This document shows, one piece after another, positions 1 through 8,231 of a stretch of DNA of 64,000 nt. Both the position numbers and the translations under genes were made by a program. This DNA is from JAAXHV01 sp965207165 (lineage in GTDB: Bacteria; Pseudomonadota; Gammaproteobacteria; Eutrophobiales; Eutrophobiaceae), in the NCBI GenBank assembly GCA_965207165.1, contig OZ242265.1, forward strand, positions 806,001 to 870,000, given 5' to 3'. Under the pieces are notes generated by a model that saw nothing but the letters and a program-made list of their open reading frames with translations, had not been told where the DNA came from and did no database searches. Positions within the stretch are counted from its first letter, which is position 1, and the number at the start of each line of letters is the position of its first letter.

Positions 1-1289
1 CTGAATGCGGAGAGGTCGGGGTTGTCGGCATTGAATATGGCTGACATCGCCGACATCCGGGGCCAGTCCTGTTCCGGGTCCAGTTGGCGCCAGTCAAACT
101 CCGGATCGTCTGTCGTAAAGGCCATATATCGCAACCACGGGACTAATATGTCCAGTTGCTGATTGTAACCTGAAATATCCGGGTAGAGGCGGGAATTCCA
201 CGATGACAGCATGGGGGATTTGTCTGCAGTGCGGGCCGCGTCCCGTCTCCCCGGCAATTCCGCGCCAGCGACGATACCTGGCGCGATTTGTTCGCCGTTT
301 AACTCAAGTCCTGCGAAGAGACGCTGCAGGGTCTTGATCTCGGCGCGGGTAAACCCGTCCCGGCCTGTTTCATCCCCGGGCAGGTCGCGTGCCGGGTCGA
401 AATCGATTTCCAGGGGATTGCTGATGATGCCGTCCCGCAGGCCGTCCACCGCATCGAACCTGTCCATGATGAACTTCCCCAACTGTTCAACCTTTACCGC
501 GGACAAGGCCGTTTCGGCCAACGCCACCTGGTTATTCCAGTATTGCATCATGATGCCGGCCAGGTCATAAAACGGCGCGCCCGCGGCAATACCGTTAAAA
601 TCGCCGGGAAATCGTTGCGCGGCGACCAGGCCCTGGCGGCCGCCGCCTGAACAACCGTCAAAATAGGAGTAGCCGGCGGCTTTGCCGTAGTAGATTGCGG
701 CCAGGCGTTTTGCCGTGACAATCGTCAAATGGACCGCGCGAAAGCCGTAATCGATCTCTTTCTGCAGGTCGTTGTGAGCCCAACTGGCATTATGGCCGTC
801 GTCACGGGTATGCCCGGTATCGGTAAAGACCGTGGCAAATCCCTGGCGTAGCGCCGGACCGGATAATTTAGCGCCGTAGGACCCAGTGACGGACTGGCCG
901 CCGTATCCGCCATTGCCGTGCATGTAGATACGCCGGTTCCAGCTGTCCGGTAATTTGAGCATGAACTGGACCTTGGGCTCAATAATTCCATAGATGGCGC
1001 ACAGCCCGGGTAAACCGTCGGCGGCTTCAATCTCCGTGGCTGAGATAACGGTGAAATCAAAGTCCGACTGGTGGCCAAGTTCACTGCATTTGAGCGCCGG
1101 AACCGCAGAGCCGGCAGCGAGGTCCACGGCAATCTCGCTTGCCTCAAGAAAATTCCCGCCATGTGTAGCCTGTGCCGATGCCGGCGCAGGCAGGCAACTG
1201 CAGTAAATCCCGCTAATAATTATCACCCTTGAGAAACAGGTGCGAAGCACCGGGAATAATCCCCGGGAGTGAAGCTGTTTAGCGCGCAT
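1..1289 (-). CDS. Tannase/feruloyl esterase family protein, 3' end cut by window
   Basis: About 429 codons are visible and the reading frame runs off the left edge. The ATG at 1289 gives a signal peptide: a basic start, a hydrophobic VIIISGIY core and an APASAQA cleavage region. Further on are HGNGGYGG, FTDTGH and YFDGCSGGGRQG, which are hallmarks of the tannase/feruloyl esterase fold; the Ser in GCSGGGRQG is the expected nucleophile. Members hydrolyse ester bonds of gallate or hydroxycinnamate esters, usually in the periplasm or outside the cell. The catalytic Asp and His would lie in the missing part. The gene is transcribed leftwards, away from the ABC operon. The family call is firm; the substrate is unknown. 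Confidence 0.85.
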   Translation of the reverse strand, partial: MRAKQLHSRGLFPVLRTCFSRVIIISGIYCSCLPAPASAQATHGGNFLEASEIAVDLAAGSAVPALKCSELGHQSDFDFTVISATEIEAADGLPGLCAIYGIIEPKVQFMLKLPDSWNRRIYMHGNGGYGGQSVTGSYGAKLSGPALRQGFATVFTDTGHTRDDGHNASWAHNDLQKEIDYGFRAVHLTIVTAKRLAAIYYGKAAGYSYFDGCSGGGRQGLVAAQRFPGDFNGIAAGAPFYDLAGIMMQYWNNQVALAETALSAVKVEQLGKFIMDRFDAVDGLRDGIISNPLEIDFDPARDLPGDETGRDGFTRAEIKTLQRLFAGLELNGEQIAPGIVAGAELPGRRDAARTADKSPMLSSWNSRLYPDISGYNQQLDILVPWLRYMAFTTDDPEFDWRQLDPEQDWPRMSAMSAIFNADNPDLSAF

Positions 1290-1338
1290 GAAAGTCAGTC
1301 ACCTTGGTCGCTGTCCGAAAAACATTTTATCTACGGAA

Positions 1339-1430
1339 ATTTGGGGTCAGAGCAAGGGGTCAGAGCAACATACCTGCGCCATCCAAGCTTGGCCGTATTT
1401 TTTCTCTGACCCCTTGCTCTGACCCCAAAT
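1339..1430. repeat. Perfect 27-nt inverted repeat with 38-nt loop (REP/RAYT-like)
   Basis: The left arm at 1339-1365 and the right arm at 1404-1430 are exact reverse complements. Each arm contains the 13-mer GGGGTCAGAGCAA (or its complement) repeated in tandem. Elements with a GGGGTCAGAG core are common remnants next to REP-associated tyrosine transposases, but no transposase is present here. It lies between the divergent tannase and ABC operons. As RNA it would fold into a very stable hairpin, so a role as terminator or mRNA stabiliser is also possible. Confidence 0.75.
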
Positions 1431-1487
1431 ATTCCAAAGAGAGTTATGTAGATGTGATCCTACTACAGTTTGCTATCATTCCGATCC

Positions 1488-2174
1488 ATGGCCGCGCCGA
1501 TTATAGAATTTCGCCACCTGTCCAAATCCTACCGGGAGGCCGATCAGGAGCATGTCGTTCTGGATGATGTAAACGGGGAAATACACGAAGGGGAATTTAT
1601 CGTATTGCTGGGCAAGAGCGGATCCGGAAAATCCACCCTCCTTAATCTCGTCAGCGGTATCGATGCCCCGAGCCGGGGTGACATACTTGTAGACGGGCAA
1701 TCGCTGACCGGGATGAGCGAGGATGAACGCACCCTGTTCCGGCGCCGTCATATCGGTTTCGTGTTCCAGAGTTTCAACCTGATCCCGACACTGACGGTAA
1801 GGGACAACCTGTTGCTGCCGCTGGAATTGACCGGCCAGCTTGATGACGGCAACCGCACCGCGCTCGAGACTATGCTGGAGGAACTGGGCATGGCGCACCG
1901 GGTCGACTATTACCCCGACAAGTTGTCTACCGGTGAACAGCAACGCATCGCGATTGCCAGGGCGCTGGTCCATGACCCGTCGATCATCCTGGCAGATGAA
2001 CCCACGGGAAACCTCGACCACGATACCGGGCAGGACGTGTTGAACCTGCTCGACCGGCTGGTGCGCCGCTCCGGCAGGACCATGATCATGGTTACCCACA
2101 GCCGGGAGGTCATCGGCCTGGCCGACCGCTTGATGACGATACGGGATTGCCGGCTGGAACAAAGCAGTCGTTAA
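1488..2174 (+). CDS. ABC transporter ATPase, LolD/MacB/YbbA type
   Basis: This 228-residue nucleotide-binding subunit has Walker A GKSGSGKST at residues 42-50, a signature LSTGEQQR, Walker B IILADEP and an H-loop MVTHS. The length and the ADEPTGNLD stretch place it in the LolD/MacB/YbbA subfamily, which drives mechanotransmission-type transporters rather than classical import. I chose the ATG at 1488; a TTG at 1470 would add six residues. The permease gene starts 2 nt after its stop and the lipoprotein gene follows, so the three form an operon. ATPase, FtsX permease and AttH-like lipoprotein in this order match the AttEFGH-type arrangement, whose substrate is not settled. Confidence 0.92.
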   Translation: MAAPIIEFRHLSKSYREADQEHVVLDDVNGEIHEGEFIVLLGKSGSGKSTLLNLVSGIDAPSRGDILVDGQSLTGMSEDERTLFRRRHIGFVFQSFNLIPTLTVRDNLLLPLELTGQLDDGNRTALETMLEELGMAHRVDYYPDKLSTGEQQRIAIARALVHDPSIILADEPTGNLDHDTGQDVLNLLDRLVRRSGRTMIMVTHSREVIGLADRLMTIRDCRLEQSSR

Positions 2175-2176
2175 CT

Positions 2177-4735
2177 ATGGGCAGCATCCTGCTACGGTCA
2201 AGCCGGCATTTTTTCCTGCGCCATCCATGGCAACTGGGCCTGGCCGTGGCAGGTATCGCACTGGCTGTTGCCGTGGTGGTGTCCGTCGACCTGGTTAACC
2301 AAAGCGCAGGGTATTCCTTCGAACGCTCCACCGAAACTGTCGTCGGCAGGGCCACCCACCAGGTTATTGGGGGACCTGCCGGCCTTGATGAAACGCTGTA
2401 CACCCGGCTGCGTGTCGACCATGGCATGCGGGACCTGGCGCCCGTGATCGAGGCTCACGTCACGCTCCGGAAGGATGAACGACGGGAGGCCCTGGTCTTA
2501 CTCGGTCTCGATCCCTTCGCGGAAAGGACATTCCGCGCATACGCCTGGTTCAACAACCTGCAGAACCCGGAAGGAGAGGGGGTGTTCATCCCCCTGTTGA
2601 CGGAGAAAAATACCGTGCTCCTTGACGCCGCCACCGCAAACCGCCTGGGCCTGGTGGAGAATGATGATGCGACCCTGGTTACCGGCGGCAGGAGCATACC
2701 GGTTAGTGTCACAGGCATCCTGGCCGGGTCCGTAGCGGGAACGTCCCACAGTCCGGACAACCTCCTGCTGGCGGATATGGCCACCGCCCAGGAACTGCTC
2801 GATATGCCGGGACGGATTAACCGGATCGACGTGGTGCTCGAAGACGGAGACGACAGGACGAAGAACAGGCTGGAAGCCCTGTTGCCTGACGGTGCGGCTT
2901 TGCTGGCGGCAAGCACCAGGACCCGTTCCCTGGAGCAGATGACCGGCGCTTTTCATACGAACCTGACCGCACTCAGCCTGCTGGCGCTGCTGGTGGGCAT
3001 GTTTCTCATCTATAACACCATGACCTTCATGGTGATGCAGCGGCGCCCTCTGCTTGGCAGGTTGCGGGCCCTGGGGGCAACGCGGCGGCAACTGGGGGCG
3101 ATGATTGCCATGGAGGCCTTGCTGGTGGGTCTGGCGGCTACTGCTGCCGGTCTGCTGTTCGGTATCGCACTGGCGCACGGACTGCTACAGGTCGTGAACC
3201 GCACCTTGAACGAAGTGTATGACCTGCTCACGGACGCGAATCTCACACTGTCGCATTTTTCATTGATAAAGGGCGCATTGCTGGGCACGGCAGGGACGCT
3301 GCTGGCAGCCATGCCCGCGGCGCTGGAAGCAACCAGGGTCACCCCGGGACAGGCGCTGCTGCGTTCCCACCTTGAAACGTCTGCACGGCGCGTGGTGCTG
3401 CCCGCGTCCCTTGCAGGCGTTGTTGCGCTGTGCGCAGGGGTTGCGGTTATCCAGCTTTCCAGCCCCGGTATCGGGCTGGGTTTCAGCGGGATATTTGTCA
3501 TTATTATGGGTGTTGCCCTGTTTATACCCCTGGTGACCGTTGCCTTGATGGCCTGTTTAAAACCCCTCCTGGGCGGGGTCTTCGGTATTTCAGGCCGCTA
3601 TGCCTGCCAGTCGGTGTCGGCTTCCCTGAGCCGCACCACCGCGGCCGTCGCGGCCCTGATGATCGCCATCGCCACGGTCATCGGCATAGGCCTGATGGTC
3701 AATAATTTCCGTGTTTCCGTGGACCGCTGGTTGCAACAGGCGCTGCGGGCGCAGATGTACGTATCGCTGCCGTCGACAGGTACGACGGCCTCGGCCCGCG
3801 CGTTGGACGCCGGGCTGGCGGATGCCATCCTTGCATTGCCGCAGGTGAGCGCAGTCAGCAGTGTGCGGCGCATCAACATTGAATCGTCCCGGGGCCGGAC
3901 TGAGCTCGCCGCCTACGGCCTGAACGAGGTCGCATGGGAAGGGTTCCGCTTCAAACACGGCGATGCGGATGACATCTGGACTGACTTTCGCCAGCAAGAC
4001 ACGGTCATTGTTTCCGAGCCCTATGCCTGGCGTCATGGACTGAAACCGGAAGATGTGCTGGAACTCCGCACCGATCACGGCAACCGGTCGTTCCGGGTGC
4101 TGGGCGTATACAAGGATTACGGTTCCGACCAGGGTGTGGTCAGCATGAGCCGGCGCACCTACGAACGCCACTGGCGCGACGACCGCTATTCGGGTTTCGG
4201 TATATACACACAGCCCGGAACGGACCTGGAAGTGTTGCGCAGGCAGGTACGGCAACTGGCGCCTGAGCGGGACCTGTGGCTGCAGGACAGGGACAGGATA
4301 CTGCAGACATCACTGGAGGTATTTGACAATACCTTCGTCGTCACCGAGATCCTGCGGGTGCTGGCGGCCGTCATCGCCTTTATCGGCGTGTTCAGCGCAC
4401 TCATGGCGTTACAACTGGAGCGCCGCCGGGAACACGCCCTGCTGCGGGCCGTGGGTTTTCTGCCCGGGCAGGTACGGCGGCTGATAATTTCGGAAACCGG
4501 CCTGCTGGGTCTTGTTGCCGGACTGCTGGCGGTCCCCGTGGGTTGTCTCATCACCGCCCTGTTGATCCTGGTCATCAACCGCCGCTCCTTCGGCTGGACC
4601 ATGGAATTGCAGTTCAGCGCGGACATCATGCTCCAGGGCATTGGCCTCGGTCTTGCCGCGGCCCTGCTTGCCGGCATCTATCCCGCCTGGAAGATATCCC
4701 GTGCGGAACCGGCCGAGGCCCTGAGAACGGAGTAA
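2177..4735 (+). CDS. FtsX-like ABC permease, YbbP-type fused
   Basis: The protein has 852 residues and starts at the ATG 2 nt after the ATPase stop; a longer in-frame start at 2147 would overlap the ATPase. One N-terminal membrane anchor is followed by a periplasmic domain. Two FtsX-type membrane blocks follow: one near residues 275-400 with the LRALGATRRQLG coupling motif, one at the C-terminus with LLRAVGFLPGQVRRL. This duplicated architecture resembles E. coli YbbP (about 800 residues) rather than single-block LolC/LolE. It is the membrane partner of the preceding ATPase. The probable role is moving or extracting a lipid-like molecule or lipoprotein at the inner membrane. Confidence 0.9.
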   Translation: MGSILLRSSRHFFLRHPWQLGLAVAGIALAVAVVVSVDLVNQSAGYSFERSTETVVGRATHQVIGGPAGLDETLYTRLRVDHGMRDLAPVIEAHVTLRKDERREALVLLGLDPFAERTFRAYAWFNNLQNPEGEGVFIPLLTEKNTVLLDAATANRLGLVENDDATLVTGGRSIPVSVTGILAGSVAGTSHSPDNLLLADMATAQELLDMPGRINRIDVVLEDGDDRTKNRLEALLPDGAALLAASTRTRSLEQMTGAFHTNLTALSLLALLVGMFLIYNTMTFMVMQRRPLLGRLRALGATRRQLGAMIAMEALLVGLAATAAGLLFGIALAHGLLQVVNRTLNEVYDLLTDANLTLSHFSLIKGALLGTAGTLLAAMPAALEATRVTPGQALLRSHLETSARRVVLPASLAGVVALCAGVAVIQLSSPGIGLGFSGIFVIIMGVALFIPLVTVALMACLKPLLGGVFGISGRYACQSVSASLSRTTAAVAALMIAIATVIGIGLMVNNFRVSVDRWLQQALRAQMYVSLPSTGTTASARALDAGLADAILALPQVSAVSSVRRINIESSRGRTELAAYGLNEVAWEGFRFKHGDADDIWTDFRQQDTVIVSEPYAWRHGLKPEDVLELRTDHGNRSFRVLGVYKDYGSDQGVVSMSRRTYERHWRDDRYSGFGIYTQPGTDLEVLRRQVRQLAPERDLWLQDRDRILQTSLEVFDNTFVVTEILRVLAAVIAFIGVFSALMALQLERRREHALLRAVGFLPGQVRRLIISETGLLGLVAGLLAVPVGCLITALLILVINRRSFGWTMELQFSADIMLQGIGLGLAAALLAGIYPAWKISRAEPAEALRTE

Positions 4736-4738
4736 CCG

Positions 4739-5914
4739 ATGTCAGGGCGTAAATTCATGAAATTCGTGAAGGTAATTTTGATCCTGCCGGCAGTCCTTGC
4801 AATGTCCGGCTGTGCCGAAAGGAGTGAAGGGAACAGTGATGAACCGATTTCCGTCGCTAACGTATTGCGCGGCGATCCTGCCCAGGCCTTTGCCCGGGTT
4901 GGTGAGCCGCGAACATTCATCTTCCCGGCCGACCATGGCCCCCACAACGAGTATCGCACCGAATGGTGGTACTTCACCGGCAACATCGACGCGGGCGAGG
5001 AACACCGCTTCGGCTACCAGCTCACCTTTTTTCGGTTCCGGCCGAGAGCAGGGGAGACAAGCGGCTCTTCCCGCTGGCGGGCTGAACATTTCTACATGGC
5101 CCACTTCGCCTTGAGCGATATCAATAATGAAAGGATCCATGCCTTTGAGCGCTTCAGTCGCGGCGCCGCGGGTCTCGCCGGCGCCGGTGCGGACAGGTTG
5201 CATGTCTGGCTTGACGACTGGTCTGCAGAAGCGGCATCACGGGAGACATTCCCCCTGCGCATCCGCGCAAGGCAAGACCGGATCGGCCTGGACCTTACCC
5301 TGCAACAGGGCAAGGCTGTCGTCCTGCACGGTGAAGACGGCGTCAGCGTGAAGAACGGCGAACCGGGCAATGCCTCCTACTACTACTCGTACACCCGCAT
5401 GCCGACGGCGGGCAGCATCAGCGTTGGAGATACGGCCTACACGGTACGCGGCAACAGCTGGATGGACAGGGAGTGGAGCAGCAGCGCCCTGGGCAGGGAA
5501 CAGGTCGGGTGGGACTGGTTTGCGCTGCAACTGTCAAACGATCATGAACTGATGTACTACCGTTTCCGCCGCGCGGACAACGCGGTTGACCGGTTCAGCT
5601 ACGGCGCGGTTATTTTCCCGGACGGGAGCATGCACACGCTCGGTTTCGACCAGGTAGAGCTGGATATACTCGATACCTGGCCGAGCCCCGAAAGCGGTGT
5701 AACCTACCCGTCCGCATGGCGCCTGCGGGTGCCGGCACATGGACTCGACCTCAACATCCGTCCGGCGCTGGCCGGCCAGGAACTGGACCTGTCGTTCCGT
5801 TACTGGGAGGGCGCGGTGGAATTCGACGGCGCGTTCGGCGCAAACGAGGTAAACGGTCGCGGCTACGTGGAGCTTACCGGCTACGATGCAACTTCCGCGC
5901 CGCGAACCCGGTAA
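4739..5914 (+). CDS. AttH/CrtC-family lipocalin-like lipoprotein
   Basis: The 391-residue product has a lipoprotein signal ending in LAMSGC (an inner ATG at 4757 is also possible). It then shows the EWWYFTGNI motif that marks the AttH/CrtC double-lipocalin family. CrtC is carotenoid 1,2-hydratase, but most members beside ABC genes are uncharacterised lipid-binding or secreted proteins. The start codon lies 3 nt after the permease stop, so it belongs to the operon. A membrane-anchored lipocalin is a sensible partner for an FtsX-type exporter of a hydrophobic compound. That role is inferred; no carotenoid genes are nearby. Confidence 0.85.
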   Translation: MSGRKFMKFVKVILILPAVLAMSGCAERSEGNSDEPISVANVLRGDPAQAFARVGEPRTFIFPADHGPHNEYRTEWWYFTGNIDAGEEHRFGYQLTFFRFRPRAGETSGSSRWRAEHFYMAHFALSDINNERIHAFERFSRGAAGLAGAGADRLHVWLDDWSAEAASRETFPLRIRARQDRIGLDLTLQQGKAVVLHGEDGVSVKNGEPGNASYYYSYTRMPTAGSISVGDTAYTVRGNSWMDREWSSSALGREQVGWDWFALQLSNDHELMYYRFRRADNAVDRFSYGAVIFPDGSMHTLGFDQVELDILDTWPSPESGVTYPSAWRLRVPAHGLDLNIRPALAGQELDLSFRYWEGAVEFDGAFGANEVNGRGYVELTGYDATSAPRTR

Positions 5915-5925
5915 ACAGCAGTCAG

Positions 5926-5939
5926 CTTACCGGGGTAAG
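5926..5939. terminator. Short hairpin between convergent genes
   Basis: CTTAC and GTAAG pair around a CGGG loop between the stop of the lipoprotein gene and the stop of the minus-strand NTF2-like gene. There is no U-tract, so intrinsic termination is only weakly supported. Confidence 0.25.
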
Positions 5940-5955
5940 AATCAAGGTCCGTAAA

Positions 5956-6375
5956 TCAGGTCCAGCCCAACTCATCTAATGCCCACGCTGAGTTCCATAT
6001 TTTCACCATGCTGGAAACAAGGTCATTATCATCGAGGGTCAGCACATAGACGTAGTGCGAGTTGGTCCGTTTGTTTGTCGGCGGCACCGGTCCGCCTTCA
6101 CCGGTATGGGTACCTGAAAACGTTGCGAAATACAGTGCCGTTCGCGTTGCCTCATTATAGGACGATGCGTGCAGTTCGTAACCGCAGTCGGGCATCAGGT
6201 TAAGCCCGAGGCCTGCCATCCATTCGGCATACCCTTCAACCGTATCTACTTCAGCCAGGGCGTCACTCTGCGCAACAAAGCCTGCGCCGGGCGCAACATA
6301 TTGTTTACAGCCATTCCAGCCCTCAAGCCCTTCACAGGCGTGGAAAAAACGGTTTGCGTTGTCAAATGCGGACAT
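5956..6375 (-). CDS. SnoaL/NTF2-like small protein
   Basis: This 139-residue protein looks like a SnoaL/NTF2 cone fold. It has an N-terminal helix (ANRFFHACEGLEGW), a middle region ending in MPDCGYELHASS, and a C-terminal strand (SHYVYVLTLDDNDLVSSM) typical of the DUF4440/SnoaL-like group. Such proteins are cyclases, isomerases or hydrolases of small hydrophobic substrates, or have no known activity. It is divergent from the GntR regulator at 6520, and a palindrome at 6439-6452 lies in the shared promoter, so co-regulation is likely. The substrate is unknown. Confidence 0.7.
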   Translation of the reverse strand: MSAFDNANRFFHACEGLEGWNGCKQYVAPGAGFVAQSDALAEVDTVEGYAEWMAGLGLNLMPDCGYELHASSYNEATRTALYFATFSGTHTGEGGPVPPTNKRTNSHYVYVLTLDDNDLVSSMVKIWNSAWALDELGWT

Positions 6376-6438
6376 GTGCGTCTCCTAAAGTTGATGTTTG
6401 CTCCAAGTACCAGGTTTTAATTTATCGCAACAGGTGAG

Positions 6439-6452
6439 TATTGTATACAATA
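6439..6452. promoter_or_regulatory. 14-bp perfect palindrome, probable GntR/FCD operator
   Basis: TATTGTATACAATA is a perfect palindrome in the divergent promoter between the SnoaL-like gene and the GntR gene. TTGTATACAA-type sites are typical of FCD-subfamily GntR repressors, so autoregulation is likely. A related site lies at 12671-12685. Confidence 0.6.
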
Positions 6453-6519
6453 TCAATCAAAACGATTGGTTATACAGCCCTGCAACATACATGACAGCAC
6501 ACCGCACCGGAACTAATAC

Positions 6520-7191
6520 ATGACCAGGAATAAAGGTGTTATCGTCCAGTCGGAGCGTCTGCGCGATCAGATCTATAAATTGATCCGGGACGATTTGCGC
6601 ACCGGCGCGCTGGCGCCCGGTGAACGGCTGGTTGAAGTGAGCCTGGCAAAAAAACTGGGTGTATCCCGCACCCCGGTGCGTGAAGCGCTGTTCCAACTGG
6701 CCAGTGACGGTTTGCTGGCCGAGTCCAGCCGGGGTTACATGTTACCGGTACACACTACTGAGGAAATCAGGGACAGGTTGGAGATACGCAGGCTGCTGGA
6801 ACCGGAAATACTGCGCCGGGCATGCGAAGAAGCCAGCAGCAGGCAGATTAAATCATTGCTGAAAGCCCTGGAAGAAGAGAAGAAATATATCGATGCGGAA
6901 GATGCGAGCAAGTTCATCGGCGCCAATGCCAACTTTCGCCTGGTGCTGTTGAGCCTGTGCAAAAATCAGTTATTGACGAGGTGCGCAGAGCTTTACGACG
7001 ACCAGTTCCAGTGTTTCCGTATCTGGGGGTTGAATGAACCCAGGGGCCGGGAACTGGCAGTGGGCTCCCATGAAAAGATCTGCAATGCGATCAAGGACAG
7101 GAAACCTGCGGCGGCGGTTAAAGCCTTGCAACAGTTACTGGACAGGGTAGAACAGATGCTGGAACAGTACCGCGACAGTGTGGCATCGTGA
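6520..7191 (+). CDS. GntR-family transcriptional regulator with FCD domain
   Basis: The 223-residue protein has an N-terminal winged helix-turn-helix (GALAPGERLVEVSLAKKLG, then VSRTPVREALFQLASDGLL). An all-helical FCD ligand-binding domain follows (LEIRRLLEPEILRRACE through SHEKICNAI). The usual first FCD histidine (FH motif) is replaced by NFR, so metal binding may be altered. FCD regulators sense carboxylates or related catabolites and usually repress nearby pathway genes. The cyclase gene follows after 54 nt in the same direction. The palindrome about 70 nt upstream and the similar one at 12671 suggest it controls the whole 6-15.9 kb island. Confidence 0.93.
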   Translation: MTRNKGVIVQSERLRDQIYKLIRDDLRTGALAPGERLVEVSLAKKLGVSRTPVREALFQLASDGLLAESSRGYMLPVHTTEEIRDRLEIRRLLEPEILRRACEEASSRQIKSLLKALEEEKKYIDAEDASKFIGANANFRLVLLSLCKNQLLTRCAELYDDQFQCFRIWGLNEPRGRELAVGSHEKICNAIKDRKPAAAVKALQQLLDRVEQMLEQYRDSVAS

Positions 7192-7245
7192 ACTCCCGCC
7201 ATTGAGCCGGGTGCTGTTGCGACAATTTTTTAAGGGGAAGTCACT

Positions 7246-8205
7246 ATGAAGCGCTGGCAATTTATGTATGTTGTATTAACGTTGGCTGGGTTCTTTTCAC
7301 TGCAGGCAAGTGCGGCAGGGGAAGAGGATGGACAGTGGTACCCGTCCAGGTACGGCGCTGCCGACACCATCGGCGCGGCCAACAACCTGTCCCCGGAGAA
7401 AACACTTCTGGCAACCAGGCTGGTCAAACAGGGCAAGGCTGTTTCCCTGGCAATAGATACCGGCGCGGATACGCCGGCCCCACCGTTCCGCTCCTACCAG
7501 ATGCACATCATGCACCCGGGTGACGGGACCGGCGCGCCGGGCGGCCCGCTGCAGGCCACGTCAAACGATGACATGATGATAACCTGGCTGGGTATCGGGA
7601 CCCAGATCGACGGACTGGGTCACGCGGGCATCAACCACCGCTATTACAACGGCGTTCATGCAAGGGATTTTGTCCGCCCCTCCGGCCTGGCCAAATTCGG
7701 CACGCACGAGATACCGCCGATAGTTACGCGTGGTGTGTTACTGGATATGGCCGCATTCCTGGGCCATGACATCGTGCCGGCAGGAACCGCGTACGGCCGC
7801 CGGGATATTGAGGGAGCAGCCGAACGCCAGGGACTGCGTATAGAACAGGGGGACGTGGTCCTGTTACATGGCGCCTGGATGAAAAACTACGAGGAGGGCG
7901 GCGGCGCCTGGCTCTGGCACGGCTGGCCGGGATTGAATGTCGAAGGCGCGCAATACCTGGCCGGACTTGGTGTCGTTGCCGTCGGAGCGGATAATGCCGG
8001 GCTGGAGGCCTGGGACGGGACGGGCGGCGCGCCTGGCTCCGGGGTACACCAGGAATTGCTGGCCAGAAACGGTGTTTATATTATCGAGGGAGTGTGGACC
8101 CTGGACCTGGCTGCTGCCGGGGTTTCCGAATTTCTGTTCGTGCTGGGGCAACCGAGGTTTGTCGGTGCGGCGCAGATGGTGGTAAATCCCATAGCCATCT
8201 ACTGA
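7246..8205 (+). CDS. Cyclase-family (kynurenine-formamidase-like) metal hydrolase, secreted
   Basis: The protein has 319 residues with a cleavable signal peptide (FMYVVLTLAGFFSLQASAAG), so it acts in the periplasm. The PF04199-type metal site is seen as GTQIDGLGH followed by NHRYY; Gln stands where the kynurenine formamidase branch has His, a form I know from a bacterial cyclase subgroup. GWPGLN and VGADNAGLEAWD belong to the same family. Members hydrolyse amides, lactones or similar bonds using a divalent metal. The gene follows the GntR regulator and has a GGGG-type ribosome site (AAGGGGAAG) upstream. The substrate is unknown. Confidence 0.85.
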   Translation: MKRWQFMYVVLTLAGFFSLQASAAGEEDGQWYPSRYGAADTIGAANNLSPEKTLLATRLVKQGKAVSLAIDTGADTPAPPFRSYQMHIMHPGDGTGAPGGPLQATSNDDMMITWLGIGTQIDGLGHAGINHRYYNGVHARDFVRPSGLAKFGTHEIPPIVTRGVLLDMAAFLGHDIVPAGTAYGRRDIEGAAERQGLRIEQGDVVLLHGAWMKNYEEGGGAWLWHGWPGLNVEGAQYLAGLGVVAVGADNAGLEAWDGTGGAPGSGVHQELLARNGVYIIEGVWTLDLAAAGVSEFLFVLGQPRFVGAAQMVVNPIAIY

Positions 8206-8231
8206 AACAGGTAAATATGCTCTATGCCGGT

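Noticed and set aside
725..1162. 145-residue minus-strand ORF
   Set aside because: It is in another frame of the tannase gene; the tannase frame alone carries signal peptide and family motifs.
1476..2162. 228-residue ORF antisense to the ABC ATPase
   Set aside because: It mirrors the ATPase in a GC-rich region, has no recognisable domain and the plus strand has all Walker motifs.
3590..4255. 221-residue ORF antisense to the FtsX permease
   Set aside because: Shadow frame with His/Arg-rich composition and no family features.
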